NCBI RefSeq assembly: GCF_020097815.1
Contig: NZ_CP083663.1
Span: 2,480,001-2,544,000 of the forward strand
DNA: 64,000 bases
From: Haloprofundus salinisoli
Lineage (GTDB): Archaea; Halobacteriota; Halobacteria; Halobacteriales; Haloferacaceae
Direction of reading: 5' to 3'
The notes below the pieces were generated by a model. That model had not been told where the DNA came from, did not search any database, and saw only the letters and a program-made list of their open reading frames with translations. Positions within the stretch are counted from its first letter, which is position 1. Each line of letters starts with the position of its first letter. Position numbers and translations under genes: made by a program. Below, one piece after another: positions 51,906 to 60,774 of this stretch.

Positions 51906-52346
51906 CTAAAAACCGCCCGGACCGGGCGGTCCAGCGGGTCCACGCGGTCCCGTTCGGCCGTCTCCGGCTATGTCGACGAACTCCGACCGTCGGCGCGGGT
52001 CGAGCTCCTCTCCGTCGGCGTATTTGACGTAGCTGAGGTAGAACGTGCGGCCACAGCCGATTCGGCCGTCGCCTCCCGATTCCTCCGGCCCTTCGGTGTC
52101 TTCGTCGCCGTCGTCGCTGCCGTCACCCGGAATCCATCCTTTCGGCCTGAACGTCACCGAGGGGGCGTCGCTCTCCCCGCAGACGAGTTTCACCCCGTCT
52201 GCATTCTCGTAGGCGTCGTCGGGGGTCGCGTACTCCCAGCCTTCCAACGGATACGGCGTGACCGTCTTGTCCGCGAGATACTCGTCGCGTTCGAGTTCGA
52301 TGAGCGTCTCACAGTGCGGACAGTAGTAGGTGACGGTGAAACTCAT
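51906..52346 (-). CDS. Zinc-ribbon-like haloarchaeal protein with collagen-like tail
   Basis: This 146-residue protein begins MSFTVTYYCPHCETLIELER with a CxxC pair and has further cysteines in LVCGESD and GRIGCGRTFYLSY. Together they could form a zinc ribbon. After an acidic linker the C-terminus is GPRGPAGPPGPGGF, an odd Gly-Pro-rich collagen-like tail. No known family is recognised with confidence. It is divergent from the ribose-1,5-bisphosphate isomerase gene. Confidence 0.68.
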   Translation of the reverse strand: MSFTVTYYCPHCETLIELERDEYLADKTVTPYPLEGWEYATPDDAYENADGVKLVCGESDAPSVTFRPKGWIPGDGSDDGDEDTEGPEESGGDGRIGCGRTFYLSYVKYADGEELDPRRRSEFVDIAGDGRTGPRGPAGPPGPGGF

Positions 52347-52440
52347 CGGGTCCCGTAGGGCCTCCGGACACTTGTGTCTCGCGGCGGAACCGCGCTCTGC
52401 CTCCCGGAAACTCTTTGCATTGAGGGGCAGACGTTCCGGT

Positions 52441-53289
52441 ATGATAGACGAGACGGTCGAGGAAATCCGGGAGATGCAGACCCACAGTTCCTCCGTCGTC
52501 GCCGTCAAGGCAACGCGGGCGCTCTCGGAGCTACTCGACAGGGAGTTTGCGACGCTCGAAGAGTACGAGCGTGACCTCGAACGGAACGCCGGGGCGCTCC
52601 GTCGGGCGAACCCCTCGCACGCTTCGCTGTACAACGCGATGCGAGAGGTCACAGAGAGCGTCACCGGCGAGACCGACACGGTCGACGAGGCGAAAACGCG
52701 GACGCGAGAGACGATCGAGCGCGTCGTCGAAGACATCGAACGCGGCAAACGCCGCGCCGCCGAGACCGCCGCCAAGACGTTCGAGGACGGCGAGACGTTC
52801 CTCACGCACGATTACTCCTCGACCGTCCTCGAAGCCCTCGAAACGGCCGTCAGAGGAGGAATCGAGTTGACGGCGTACACGACGGAGGCGCGGCCGCGGT
52901 ACCTCGGGCGCAAGACCGCGCGCACCCTCGGGGCGATGGACCGCGTCGACGCCCACCTCATCGTCGACGGCGCGTCCGGCTACGTGTTAGACGAGTGCGA
53001 CCGCGTCATCATCGGGATGGACTGCATCGTCGACGACGTGCTGTACAACCGCGTCGGCACGTTCCCGATGGTCGCGGCGGCCAACGAAGTCGGCGTTCCC
53101 GTCACCATCATCGGCTCCGGCGCGAAAATCATCGAGGACGGCTTCCGCTTCGAGAACGAGTTCCGCTCGCCCGCCGAGGTGATGCTCGAACCCGCCGAGG
53201 GCTTCACCATCGACAACCCCGCCTACGACGCGACGCCGATGTCGCTCATCGACGAGGTCATCACCGACGAGCAGACGCGGCACTACTGA
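52441..53289 (+). CDS. Ribose 1,5-bisphosphate isomerase (eIF2B-like)
   Basis: This 282-residue protein of the eIF2B-alpha/methylthioribose-1-phosphate isomerase family converts ribose-1,5-bisphosphate to ribulose-1,5-bisphosphate in archaeal nucleoside degradation. It has ANPSHASLYNAM, FLTHDYSSTVLEAL, TEARPRYLGRKTA, and the catalytic Cys and Asp region IIGMDCIVDDVLYNRVGT. The partner genes (AMP phosphorylase, archaeal RuBisCO) are not in this window. An alternative reading as a regulatory eIF2B-like subunit is less likely given the catalytic Cys. Confidence 0.87.
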   Translation: MIDETVEEIREMQTHSSSVVAVKATRALSELLDREFATLEEYERDLERNAGALRRANPSHASLYNAMREVTESVTGETDTVDEAKTRTRETIERVVEDIERGKRRAAETAAKTFEDGETFLTHDYSSTVLEALETAVRGGIELTAYTTEARPRYLGRKTARTLGAMDRVDAHLIVDGASGYVLDECDRVIIGMDCIVDDVLYNRVGTFPMVAAANEVGVPVTIIGSGAKIIEDGFRFENEFRSPAEVMLEPAEGFTIDNPAYDATPMSLIDEVITDEQTRHY

Positions 53290-53305
53290 AAGAGAGCACG
53301 ACAGA

Positions 53306-53333
53306 TTAGTCGAGCGGAACCCGCTCGCCGTTC
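53306..53333 (-). pseudogene. Remnant of a second Gfo/Idh/MocA C-terminus
   Basis: Read on the minus strand, this encodes NGERVPLD and a stop, nearly repeating the real gene's C-terminal SGERVSLD just upstream on that strand. An in-frame stop precedes it, so only eight codons remain. It looks like the tail of a lost tandem copy. Confidence 0.5.
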
Positions 53334-53362
53334 TAAAACGTCTCGCGTCAGCGCTCCACCCT

Positions 53363-54475
53363 TCAGTCGAGCGAAACCCGTTCTCCGCTCTCGTCGCTCC
53401 GCTCGATGGCGTCGAGTACCTGCTGAACCTCGTAGGCGTCATCGAACGACGGATGGAACTCCTCGCCCGCGTCGGCCGCACTGAGGAACTCGTAGTTCTC
53501 GTGGACGAACGTGTGCTCCCAGCCGAGGACGTGGCCCGGCGGCCACCAGTGGTCGACGTAGGGGTCTGACTCGTCGGTGACGAGGATGGTCTCGTAGCCG
53601 CGGTTACCTTCCTTGAGGAGTTCGAGCTCGTTGATGCGTTCGAGCGAGAACTTCAGGCTCCCTTTCGACCCGTGGACGCGAATCGTGTGGTCGTTCTTGT
53701 GGCCGGTGGCGACGCGGGACGCCTCGAACGTCCCCATCGCGCCGTTTTCGAACTCGGCCTCGGCGGTGTAGGCGTCGTCGACGGTGACCGGTCGAGTCTC
53801 GTCTTCCCCGGGGACCGGACGCTCGTCGACGAACGTTCGGAGGTGACCGCTCACGCTGTCGATGTCGCCGGCCTGCTCGCCGACGAGAAAGCGCGCGAGG
53901 TCGACCGTGTGCGCGCCGAGGTCGCCGAGCGCGCCGCTGCCGGCGAGCTCTTTGTCCATCCGCCACGCCCACGGCGCGTCGGGGTCGGCGAGCCAGTCCT
54001 GCATGTAGCGCCCGTCGACGTGGCGAATCTCGCCGATCTCGCCGTCGTCGATGAGCCGTTTCGCGTACTGGATGGCGGGGATGAACCGGTAGTTGAACGC
54101 ACAGCCGGCGACGCCCTCCGCGTCGGCGGCGGCGTCGCGCATCCGCTCGGCCTCATCCAGCGTCGGCGCGAGCGGTTTCTCGCAGAAGACGTGCGTACCC
54201 GCTTCCAGCGCCGCGATGGAGGGGTCGGCGTGGAGGTGGTTCGGCCCGAGATTGTAGAACACGTCCACCTCGCCGACGACGTCCTCCCAGTCGGTGGCGG
54301 TGTGCTCGAAGCCGAAGCGGTCGGCGGCGTCCGAAAGCGCCTCCTCGTCGCGGCCGACGAGCGTGTGACGGACCACCTCGGGCGCGTCAGGGAAGAACAT
54401 CGGGAGGCGCGCCAGCGCGTTCGAGTGTGCCTGTCCCATGAACCGATAGCCGAGCATACCGACTGTCAGAGCCAT
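53363..54475 (-). CDS. Gfo/Idh/MocA family dehydrogenase (sugar region, first copy)
   Basis: This 370-residue NAD(P)-dependent oxidoreductase has the Rossmann start VGMLGYRFMGQAHSNALAR, the conserved VFCEKPLAPTLDEAERM (EKP) and the active-site GSGALGDLGAHTVDLARF with catalytic Asp/His. The family oxidises sugar hydroxyls, often at C3. It belongs to the sugar region with a second dehydrogenase, a sugar isomerase and an ABC importer. It is separated from them only by a NUDIX gene on the other strand. Confidence 0.92.
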   Translation of the reverse strand: MALTVGMLGYRFMGQAHSNALARLPMFFPDAPEVVRHTLVGRDEEALSDAADRFGFEHTATDWEDVVGEVDVFYNLGPNHLHADPSIAALEAGTHVFCEKPLAPTLDEAERMRDAAADAEGVAGCAFNYRFIPAIQYAKRLIDDGEIGEIRHVDGRYMQDWLADPDAPWAWRMDKELAGSGALGDLGAHTVDLARFLVGEQAGDIDSVSGHLRTFVDERPVPGEDETRPVTVDDAYTAEAEFENGAMGTFEASRVATGHKNDHTIRVHGSKGSLKFSLERINELELLKEGNRGYETILVTDESDPYVDHWWPPGHVLGWEHTFVHENYEFLSAADAGEEFHPSFDDAYEVQQVLDAIERSDESGERVSLD

Positions 54476-54550
54476 GTGCCCCCTTCACGCGGCGGTGGCT
54501 TAGGGTTTCATATCCGCCAGTTTCTTGCGGGGGTGGCACTTTCTCCGTGC

Positions 54551-55024
54551 ATGAGCGACCGGCCCTCCGTCGAGACGCCGCGAGACGCCGAATCACCCGG
54601 AGACGGGCGTATCCGCGTCGTCGCCCTCGGCGTCGTCCGCCGCGACGACGAACTGCTCGTCTTCGAGGGTGAGTCCGCGGAGACCGGTACCTACTACCGC
54701 CCGCTCGGCGGCGGCGTCGAGTACGGCGAGCACAGCGTCGATGCGCTTCGCCGCGAGTTTCGCGAGGAACTGGAAGTCGAACTGACGAGAGTTCACGAAC
54801 TCGGCACGTTCGAGGACGTGTTCACGCTCGACGGCGAGGAGTGTCACGAGATTCAGCGCGTCTACGGCGCGGAGTTCGTCCACCAGTGGCCCTACCAGAT
54901 GGACTCCTTTACGGCCCACGAACCCGACACCGGCGAGGAGCTCGACTGCCATTGGAAGTCGCTGTCGGAGTTCACCGAGAACGGAGCGACGCTGTTTCCC
55001 GAAAAGCTGCCGAGCGTACTCTGA
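54551..55024 (+). CDS. NUDIX hydrolase
   Basis: This 157-residue pyrophosphohydrolase has the NUDIX box GGGVEYGEHSVDALRREFRE followed by ELEVE, matching the GX5EX7REUXEEXGU pattern closely. It would hydrolyse a nucleotide-linked diphosphate or a damaged nucleotide. The substrate is unknown. It stands alone on the plus strand within a minus-strand sugar gene region. ATG 54551 is used. The first 20 residues look disordered. Confidence 0.9.
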   Translation: MSDRPSVETPRDAESPGDGRIRVVALGVVRRDDELLVFEGESAETGTYYRPLGGGVEYGEHSVDALRREFREELEVELTRVHELGTFEDVFTLDGEECHEIQRVYGAEFVHQWPYQMDSFTAHEPDTGEELDCHWKSLSEFTENGATLFPEKLPSVL

Positions 55025-55050
55025 GGGTTTTCCTCGCTCCGGTCTGATTC

Positions 55051-56016
55051 CTACACCCAGTGGGCTTCGCCGGGCGTCGTCTCGAACACCGACCGCTGGA
55101 GCAGTTCGACCGCTTTCTCCAGTCCCTCCTGCGACGAGGTGAGCGAGTCCTCGTGTTCGATGGAGAGCGCGCCGTCGTAGCCGACCATCCGGAGCGTCGA
55201 GACGATATCCTTCCAGTGCTCCTCGCCGTGGCCGTAGCCGACGGTCCGGAACAGCCACGAGCGGTCGGGTTCCTCGGTGTACGGCGTGGTGTCGAGGACG
55301 CCTTTGATGCGCGAGCGGTCGTCGTAGACGCGGGTGTCCTTCGCGTGGACGTGGTGGATGGCCCCCGCCTCGCCGAGGTAGCGGATGGCGGCGAGCACGT
55401 CGATTCCCTGCCAGTACAGGTGCGAGGGGTCGAAGTTCGCGCCGACGTACTGGTTGGTCGCTTCGCGCAGACGCAGCATCCCCGAGGGTTCGTAGACGAG
55501 CATGTTCGGATGCATCTCGATGGCGATCTGGACCCCGTGGTCGGCGGCGTGGTTCGCGAGCCCCGACCAGTAGTCGGTGGCGACGTCCCACTGGTACTCG
55601 TGGGCGTCGGCGTGTTCGGTCGGCCACGGCGCGGTGATCCAGTTCGGCACGTCGTCGTCGGGACCGCCGGCGGGAAGCCCCGAGAAACAGGTGACTGCGT
55701 CGACGTCGAGTTCGTCGGCGAGCTCGATGGCCTCGCGGAGTTCGGTATCGGCTTCGTCGGCCGTCTCCTCGTCGGGGTGCAGCGGGTTGTTGTGCGTCGC
55801 CAGCGCGCTGATGTACATCCCGTGGTCGTCGAGCAGGTCGAGCAGGTCGGCCCGCGCATCCTGGTCGTCGAGCAGTTCGCGTCGGCCGACGTGCGCCTCT
55901 CCGGGGTGACCGCCGACGCCGAGTTCGACCGCGGAGACGCCGATGCCGTCGAGGTAGTCGAGCGCTTCTTCGAGCGACTGTCCGCCGAGGGGGACGGTGA
56001 GTACTCCGATGTCCAT
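55051..56016 (-). CDS. Sugar phosphate isomerase/epimerase (TIM barrel)
   Basis: This 321-residue AP-endonuclease-2-type TIM barrel has a metal site: Glu in IAIEMHPNML, Asp in GANFDPSHLYW, His in AIHHVHAKD and Glu in ALSIEHEDS. Family members isomerise or epimerise sugars and keto-sugars. Together with the two Gfo/Idh/MocA dehydrogenases it fits a keto-sugar pathway. The ATG at 56016 is supported by the usual MDIGVLTVPL start. It lies 160 bases after the second dehydrogenase gene. Confidence 0.9.
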   Translation of the reverse strand: MDIGVLTVPLGGQSLEEALDYLDGIGVSAVELGVGGHPGEAHVGRRELLDDQDARADLLDLLDDHGMYISALATHNNPLHPDEETADEADTELREAIELADELDVDAVTCFSGLPAGGPDDDVPNWITAPWPTEHADAHEYQWDVATDYWSGLANHAADHGVQIAIEMHPNMLVYEPSGMLRLREATNQYVGANFDPSHLYWQGIDVLAAIRYLGEAGAIHHVHAKDTRVYDDRSRIKGVLDTTPYTEEPDRSWLFRTVGYGHGEEHWKDIVSTLRMVGYDGALSIEHEDSLTSSQEGLEKAVELLQRSVFETTPGEAHWV

Positions 56017-56176
56017 GCCTGTTGTTACATTCAGGGCGTCGATAAAACTTCAGGAGGACGCAGCCGACGGTGGATGCAGTGGCCGCTATCGGAAGTTGTC
56101 CGGCGTGCGATGTCACCGAAGGGAGAGAGCGCGAAGACGGAGTGTACACGCACGTCTGAGAGAGTCGGCGGTCGAC

Positions 56177-57271
56177 TCAGTCGAGTTCGGGTGCCGCTTC
56201 GGACTCGGTGTCGAGACGAATCGCTTTCCCCTCCGCCGAGGAGCGGTAGATGGCGTCGATGACGCGCTGGACCGCGAGGCCCTGTTCGACGGTGTTCCGC
56301 TCGGGGTGGTTCCCGGAGGCGACGGCTTCGAGGAATAGGCGCTGTTCGGATTTGTGGGTGTCGTTCGCCTGCGTCTGAATGTCGGTGTCGCGCAGGTGGT
56401 CGGTGCCGTTCTTGCCCGTCTCGTACAGCGTCAGTTCGTGACTCGCGCGGTCGAAGCGCGCGCCGGCTTCCGAGCCGCGGAGGACGAACTCGTCGTTCGT
56501 CGGTCGGTTCGTCGCCCACGCGACTTCCAAGGAGATGGTCTGACCGTCCACCGAGCGGATGAAGGCGCTCGCGGAGTCGTCGACGTCAAACCCTTCTGGA
56601 CCGATATCCTCGCCCCACATCTCGACGAAGGCGTAGTCGTCCTGGTTGCCGAACTGCGAGCGGGTGACGCCCGACACTTCGACGATTTCGGGGAAGTCGA
56701 GGAAGTAGAGCGCGAGGTCGATAGCGTGGACGCCGATGTCGATGAGCGCGCCGCCGCCGGCGATGTCCTTGGAGGTGAACCACGACCCGCGGCCGGGGAT
56801 GCCGCGACGACGGACGTAGTTGGCCTCGACGTGTTGCATCTCGCCGAACTCGCCGTCGCGCTGGTAGCTCTTGATGACCTCGACGGGGTTGGCGAAGCGG
56901 TTGTTGAACCCGACCATACAGAGCGCGTCCGACGCCTCGGCGGCCTCGGCGATGCGCTCGGCGCTCTCTAAGTTGTGCGCGAGCGGCTTCTCCAGCAGCA
57001 CGTCGATGCCGGCGTCTAGCGCCGCGACGGCGTACTCCTCGTGGAAGCGATTCGGTGTCGTTACGATGACGGCGTCGACGTCGTCGAACAGCTCGTACTT
57101 GTCGTCGTACGCCTCGACGCCGTACTTCTCGGCGAAGCGTCGTCGAGCGTCGGCTTGGATGTCCATGCCGCCGACGAGCGTCGCGCCTAAATCCGTCAAC
57201 CGGTCGGCGTGGTAGTGACCGATGTTACCGAGGCCGACCACCCCGACCCGTACTGGCGTGTCCGAAGTCAT
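56177..57271 (-). CDS. Gfo/Idh/MocA family dehydrogenase (sugar region, second copy)
   Basis: This 364-residue enzyme has VGVVGLGNIGHYHADRL, the EKP motif in VLLEKPLAHNLESAERI and the active-site GGGALIDIGVHAIDLALYFL. It differs widely from the copy at 53.4 kb, so the two probably act on different intermediates. Myo-inositol or glucoside 3-dehydrogenation are typical family reactions. It follows the small membrane protein gene by 53 bases and may be cotranscribed with the ABC importer. Confidence 0.92.
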   Translation of the reverse strand: MTSDTPVRVGVVGLGNIGHYHADRLTDLGATLVGGMDIQADARRRFAEKYGVEAYDDKYELFDDVDAVIVTTPNRFHEEYAVAALDAGIDVLLEKPLAHNLESAERIAEAAEASDALCMVGFNNRFANPVEVIKSYQRDGEFGEMQHVEANYVRRRGIPGRGSWFTSKDIAGGGALIDIGVHAIDLALYFLDFPEIVEVSGVTRSQFGNQDDYAFVEMWGEDIGPEGFDVDDSASAFIRSVDGQTISLEVAWATNRPTNDEFVLRGSEAGARFDRASHELTLYETGKNGTDHLRDTDIQTQANDTHKSEQRLFLEAVASGNHPERNTVEQGLAVQRVIDAIYRSSAEGKAIRLDTESEAAPELD

Positions 57272-57324
57272 TCTCTACAACCCGTTTACTACAGCAGGTG
57301 TTAAGCGTCACGTTCCGCGTGTTG

Positions 57325-57528
57325 TCAGTACAACTGACGCTCGCGTTCCTCGCGCTCTTCCTCTTGCTGTTTCCGCTCTTTGATGCGTCGTCTTCCGCGT
57401 AGGAACTGCCGCCCTTTGGGGATGATGATGTTCTTCAGGTCCAAAACGAACGACACGATGCCGTACGCCCAGAAGAAGAACAACAGGGTCACCATCCCGA
57501 TGTACAGCAGTCCGAGTTCGGTGACCAT
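57325..57528 (-). CDS. Small single-helix membrane protein in the sugar ABC operon
   Basis: This 67-residue protein has one hydrophobic helix (LLYIGMVTLLFFFWAYGIVS), then VLDLKNIIIPKGRQFL and a highly charged tail (KERKQQEEEREERERQLY) that may form a helix. It sits 15 bases after the ATPase gene, so it is almost certainly cotranscribed with the importer. No family is recognised. It could be an accessory subunit of the transporter. Confidence 0.72.
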   Translation of the reverse strand: MVTELGLLYIGMVTLLFFFWAYGIVSFVLDLKNIIIPKGRQFLRGRRRIKERKQQEEEREERERQLY

Positions 57529-57543
57529 CTGTGGGTGTGGTGT

Positions 57544-58728
57544 TCAGTCGTCGGTTTCTGCGCCGGTCTCGGTGACGTTCTCCGCGCTGGTCAACTTGAC
57601 AAGGCCGTGCTGGAGCGCCCGCCCCGACCTGGTGTCGAAGAGGTGAATCCGGCTCCGGTCGAGCACGACGTCGAACTCCTGGTCCTCGACGATGTCGCTG
57701 TCGGGGTCGACGCTCATAAGCAGCTGGTTCTGCTGTGCCGCCTCCATGTCCATGCTCGACCCGTCGTCGTCCAACAACAGGTAGACGAAGATCTCGTCAC
57801 CCATCGGTTCGAGCACGTCCGTCGTCGTGTCGATACTCATCGAGGGGTGCGAGAGCGACTCCGACTGGTTGATCGGGTAGACGTCCTCCGGGCGGACGCC
57901 GAGAGTCACCTCTTGGCCGACTTCGACGCCCATCTGCGCGGGGTCGAACTCGATGGTGACGCCGGTGTCGTGTTCGAAGCCTTGCTGGGTGACGGTTCCG
58001 TCGAGGAAGTTCATCGCCGGCGAGCCGATGAAGCCCGCGACGAACAGGTTCTCCGGTTCGTTGTAGCAGGTCAGCGGCGGATCGATCTGCTGGAGTTGGC
58101 CGCTGTCGATGACGGCGATGCGGTCGGACATCGTCATCGCCTCCGCCTGGTCGTGGGTGACGTAGATGATGGTCGTGTCCAGCTCCTTGTGCAGGCGCTG
58201 CAGTTCCGTCCGCATGTGGACGCGCAGTTTCGCGTCGAGGTTCGCCAGCGGCTCGTCCATCAGGAACACGTCGGGGTTCCGGACGATGGCGCGGGCGATG
58301 GCGACGCGCTGACGCTGGCCGCCGGACATCTCGTCGGGCATGCGGTCGAGCATCCCCTCCAACTGGACGATGTCGGAGGCGCGCTCGACGCGGCGGTCTA
58401 TCTCCTCCTTCTCGTAGTCGCGGAGTCGGAGGCCGAAGCTGATGTTGTCGTAGACATCCATGTGCGGGAACAGCGCGATGTTCTGGAACACCATCGCCAC
58501 TCCGCGGTCCTTCGGCGGGAGGTTCGTCACCTCGCGGCCGCCGATATGGATGGTCCCCTCCGTCGGGATGGTGAGGCCGGCGATCATCTCCATGGTTGTC
58601 GACTTCCCACACCCCGAGGGGCCGACGAGGCAGACGAACTCCCCGTCTTGGACTTGCATGTTCATGTCGTCGACTGCCGTTACGTCGTCGTACCGTTTCG
58701 TTACGTGTTCGAGTTTTACGTCTCCCAT
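57544..58728 (-). CDS. Sugar ABC transporter ATP-binding protein (MalK/UgpC type)
   Basis: This 394-residue ATPase has Walker A GPSGCGKST (36-44), Q-loop MVFQNIALFPHM, the signature MSGGQRQRVAIARA (136-149) and Walker B VFLMDEPLANLDAKLR. The C-terminal TOBE/regulatory domain begins near residue 235, a MalK-like architecture. It energises uptake through the two permeases encoded just upstream. The gap to the permease gene is 4 bases. Confidence 0.95.
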   Translation of the reverse strand: MGDVKLEHVTKRYDDVTAVDDMNMQVQDGEFVCLVGPSGCGKSTTMEMIAGLTIPTEGTIHIGGREVTNLPPKDRGVAMVFQNIALFPHMDVYDNISFGLRLRDYEKEEIDRRVERASDIVQLEGMLDRMPDEMSGGQRQRVAIARAIVRNPDVFLMDEPLANLDAKLRVHMRTELQRLHKELDTTIIYVTHDQAEAMTMSDRIAVIDSGQLQQIDPPLTCYNEPENLFVAGFIGSPAMNFLDGTVTQQGFEHDTGVTIEFDPAQMGVEVGQEVTLGVRPEDVYPINQSESLSHPSMSIDTTTDVLEPMGDEIFVYLLLDDDGSSMDMEAAQQNQLLMSVDPDSDIVEDQEFDVVLDRSRIHLFDTRSGRALQHGLVKLTSAENVTETGAETDD

Positions 58729-58732
58729 TGTC

Positions 58733-59719
58733 TTACTCCTTGAGTGCGCCGGCCGTGAGGCCGCTGACGATTTTCTCCTGTGCGACGATGACCAGGATGG
58801 CCACCGGCAGCACGCCGATGATGCTCGCCGCCGCCATCAGGTGGTACGGCGTGTCGTACTGTCCCTGCAAGCCGATGATACCCGCGACGAGCGGGGCCCA
58901 GCTGCCGGGTTCGCCGTTGTTCATCAGGAACGAGAAGAAGAACTCGTTGTAGACGCTGATGAACGTGAGCACGCCCGCCGTCGCCACCCCGGGTGCTGAC
59001 AGCGGGATGATGACGCGGAACAGCGCGCCGAGTCGCGTCGTCCCTTCGACGCGGGCGGCGTCCTCCAACCCGTCGGGAATCTGTCCGTAGAAGGTCGTGA
59101 GGATGAAGATGGACAGCGGCATGAACAGCGCGCTGAACGGCAGCACCATCGCGCCCGGCGTGTTGTACAGCTCCGGGAAGCCGACGGCGAGGCCGGTGAA
59201 GGGGATGGGAATCGCTACGTTCCCCGTGAAGAGGTCGTACAGCGGCAGCAGGAACGCCGCCGGCGGGAAGTACGAGATGGCGAGGATGGCGAGCATCAGC
59301 GGTCCGCGTCCGGGGAACCGGAGGCGGCCGAAGACGTAGCCCGCGAGACTCGCCAACAGCAGGACGATGACCGTCGTCAGGATACCCAACACGAAGCTGT
59401 TGAACATGAAGATGTGGAACGGCACGCGCTGGAACACGACGGCGAACGACTCGACGTTCAGCGTTCCGCCCGGCGGGTAGAGACCCACGTTCTGCAGCGC
59501 CCGCGGCGGTGTCAGCGCCAGCACGAGCAGCCAGTAGAACGGGAACAGCGTCGTAAGCAGGAAGAACGCCGTCACGACGTAGAACATCGCGCGGTACGTC
59601 CGTTCGGGGTTCTTAATCGAACTGCTCACCCAGCGGCTGAACGGCCCGCGTTTCAGTTCGCGGTCGCCGCTGGTGCCGATGGTCGTCGTCGAATCGCCGG
59701 ACTGTGGTTCGCTTCCCAT
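58733..59719 (-). CDS. Carbohydrate ABC transporter permease (MalG type)
   Basis: This 328-residue protein has six predicted helices and the EAA-loop motif DGLEDAARVEGTTRLGALFR typical of CUT1 importers. A N-terminal cytosolic extension of about 45 residues precedes the first helix (MFYVVTAFFLLTTLFPFYWL). It overlaps the upstream permease stop by one base (TAATG). It pairs with the next gene to make the membrane channel. Confidence 0.93.
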   Translation of the reverse strand: MGSEPQSGDSTTTIGTSGDRELKRGPFSRWVSSSIKNPERTYRAMFYVVTAFFLLTTLFPFYWLLVLALTPPRALQNVGLYPPGGTLNVESFAVVFQRVPFHIFMFNSFVLGILTTVIVLLLASLAGYVFGRLRFPGRGPLMLAILAISYFPPAAFLLPLYDLFTGNVAIPIPFTGLAVGFPELYNTPGAMVLPFSALFMPLSIFILTTFYGQIPDGLEDAARVEGTTRLGALFRVIIPLSAPGVATAGVLTFISVYNEFFFSFLMNNGEPGSWAPLVAGIIGLQGQYDTPYHLMAAASIIGVLPVAILVIVAQEKIVSGLTAGALKE

Positions 59720-60741
59720 TAGAATCCACCTCCTTCAGCGTCGGCGAACTTCACGATGTAGACGGACACCGCGACGCCGATGATGGCGGCTGTGATGAAC
59801 GCGACGGACGCCGCAGTCCCGTACGCGCGTTGATTGAAGCTCGTGACGACCAGACACGACAGCGACGGCACCGTCGTGCAGGCGGACGTCGTCTCGATGA
59901 TACCGTAGACGCGCATCGCCGCGATGGTGCGGAACAGCATCGCGACCAGCACCGTCGGCATGATGAGCGGCATCGTGATCATCTTGAACTGCTGCCACTG
60001 CGACGCGCCGGCGACCTTCGCCACGTCGTACAGCGAGCGGTCGATGCTCTGCAGTCCGGCGAGGATGAGAAGCGCCATGAACGCCGACGTCTTCCAGATG
60101 TCGGCGACGATGATGATGCTCGTCGCGTCCACCGTGTTCGCCAGCGGCGTCGTCCCGATCCACGTGAGCTGATTCAGTAGCGACGGGTCCTGGCTGGTTC
60201 CGATGAGGAAGCCGATGCCGGGCTGGAACAGCAGGTAGAAGATCATCCCCTGGATGACGATCGGCACCGCCCACGGGATGATGATGGCAACCCGCACCCA
60301 GCGTCGGCCTCGGAAATCCTGGTCGAGGACGAGCGCCTGTCCGAACCCGATGATGGTCTCGAAGAAGACGCTCACGAGCGTGAAGACGAGCGTCACGCCG
60401 AGCGCACTGGCGAAGATGCCGTTCGGCGTCAGCGACGTCGGCATGAACGCCGAGGGGAGCGCGTAGCTCCGTTGGTTCGTCAGGAGCTCGACGTAGTTGG
60501 TGATACCCACGAACTGGCCGAGGTTAGCCGAACCCGACAGCGCGTCGGCGAACAGCGACATCCAGAACGTCGTGACGAGCGGGTACACCGCGATCACCAG
60601 CAGCAGTATCAGCGCCGGCACGAGCAGCAAATACGCGTACGCCGTCTCGCTTAAGTTCTCCATCCAGCGGACTGCGGCGACGTACGGACCGGACCGTGAG
60701 CTGTCGCGGACACCCCCCTGTGATTCCTGTTCTGTTGCCAT
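59719..60741 (-). CDS. Carbohydrate ABC transporter permease (MalF type)
   Basis: This 340-residue permease has six to seven helices, beginning with AYLLLVPALILLLVIAVYPL, and the EAA loop near SLYDVAKVAGASQWQQFKMI. The ATG at 60741 is chosen as the first natural start; a codon 9 bases further upstream is less likely. It begins 34 bases after the solute-binding protein gene. The central loop has an unusual cysteine pair in TSACTTVPSLSCLVV. Confidence 0.93.
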   Translation of the reverse strand: MATEQESQGGVRDSSRSGPYVAAVRWMENLSETAYAYLLLVPALILLLVIAVYPLVTTFWMSLFADALSGSANLGQFVGITNYVELLTNQRSYALPSAFMPTSLTPNGIFASALGVTLVFTLVSVFFETIIGFGQALVLDQDFRGRRWVRVAIIIPWAVPIVIQGMIFYLLFQPGIGFLIGTSQDPSLLNQLTWIGTTPLANTVDATSIIIVADIWKTSAFMALLILAGLQSIDRSLYDVAKVAGASQWQQFKMITMPLIMPTVLVAMLFRTIAAMRVYGIIETTSACTTVPSLSCLVVTSFNQRAYGTAASVAFITAAIIGVAVSVYIVKFADAEGGGF

Positions 60742-60774
60742 TGGTAACAAATAATAATGTTGGTAAGCGAGCGC

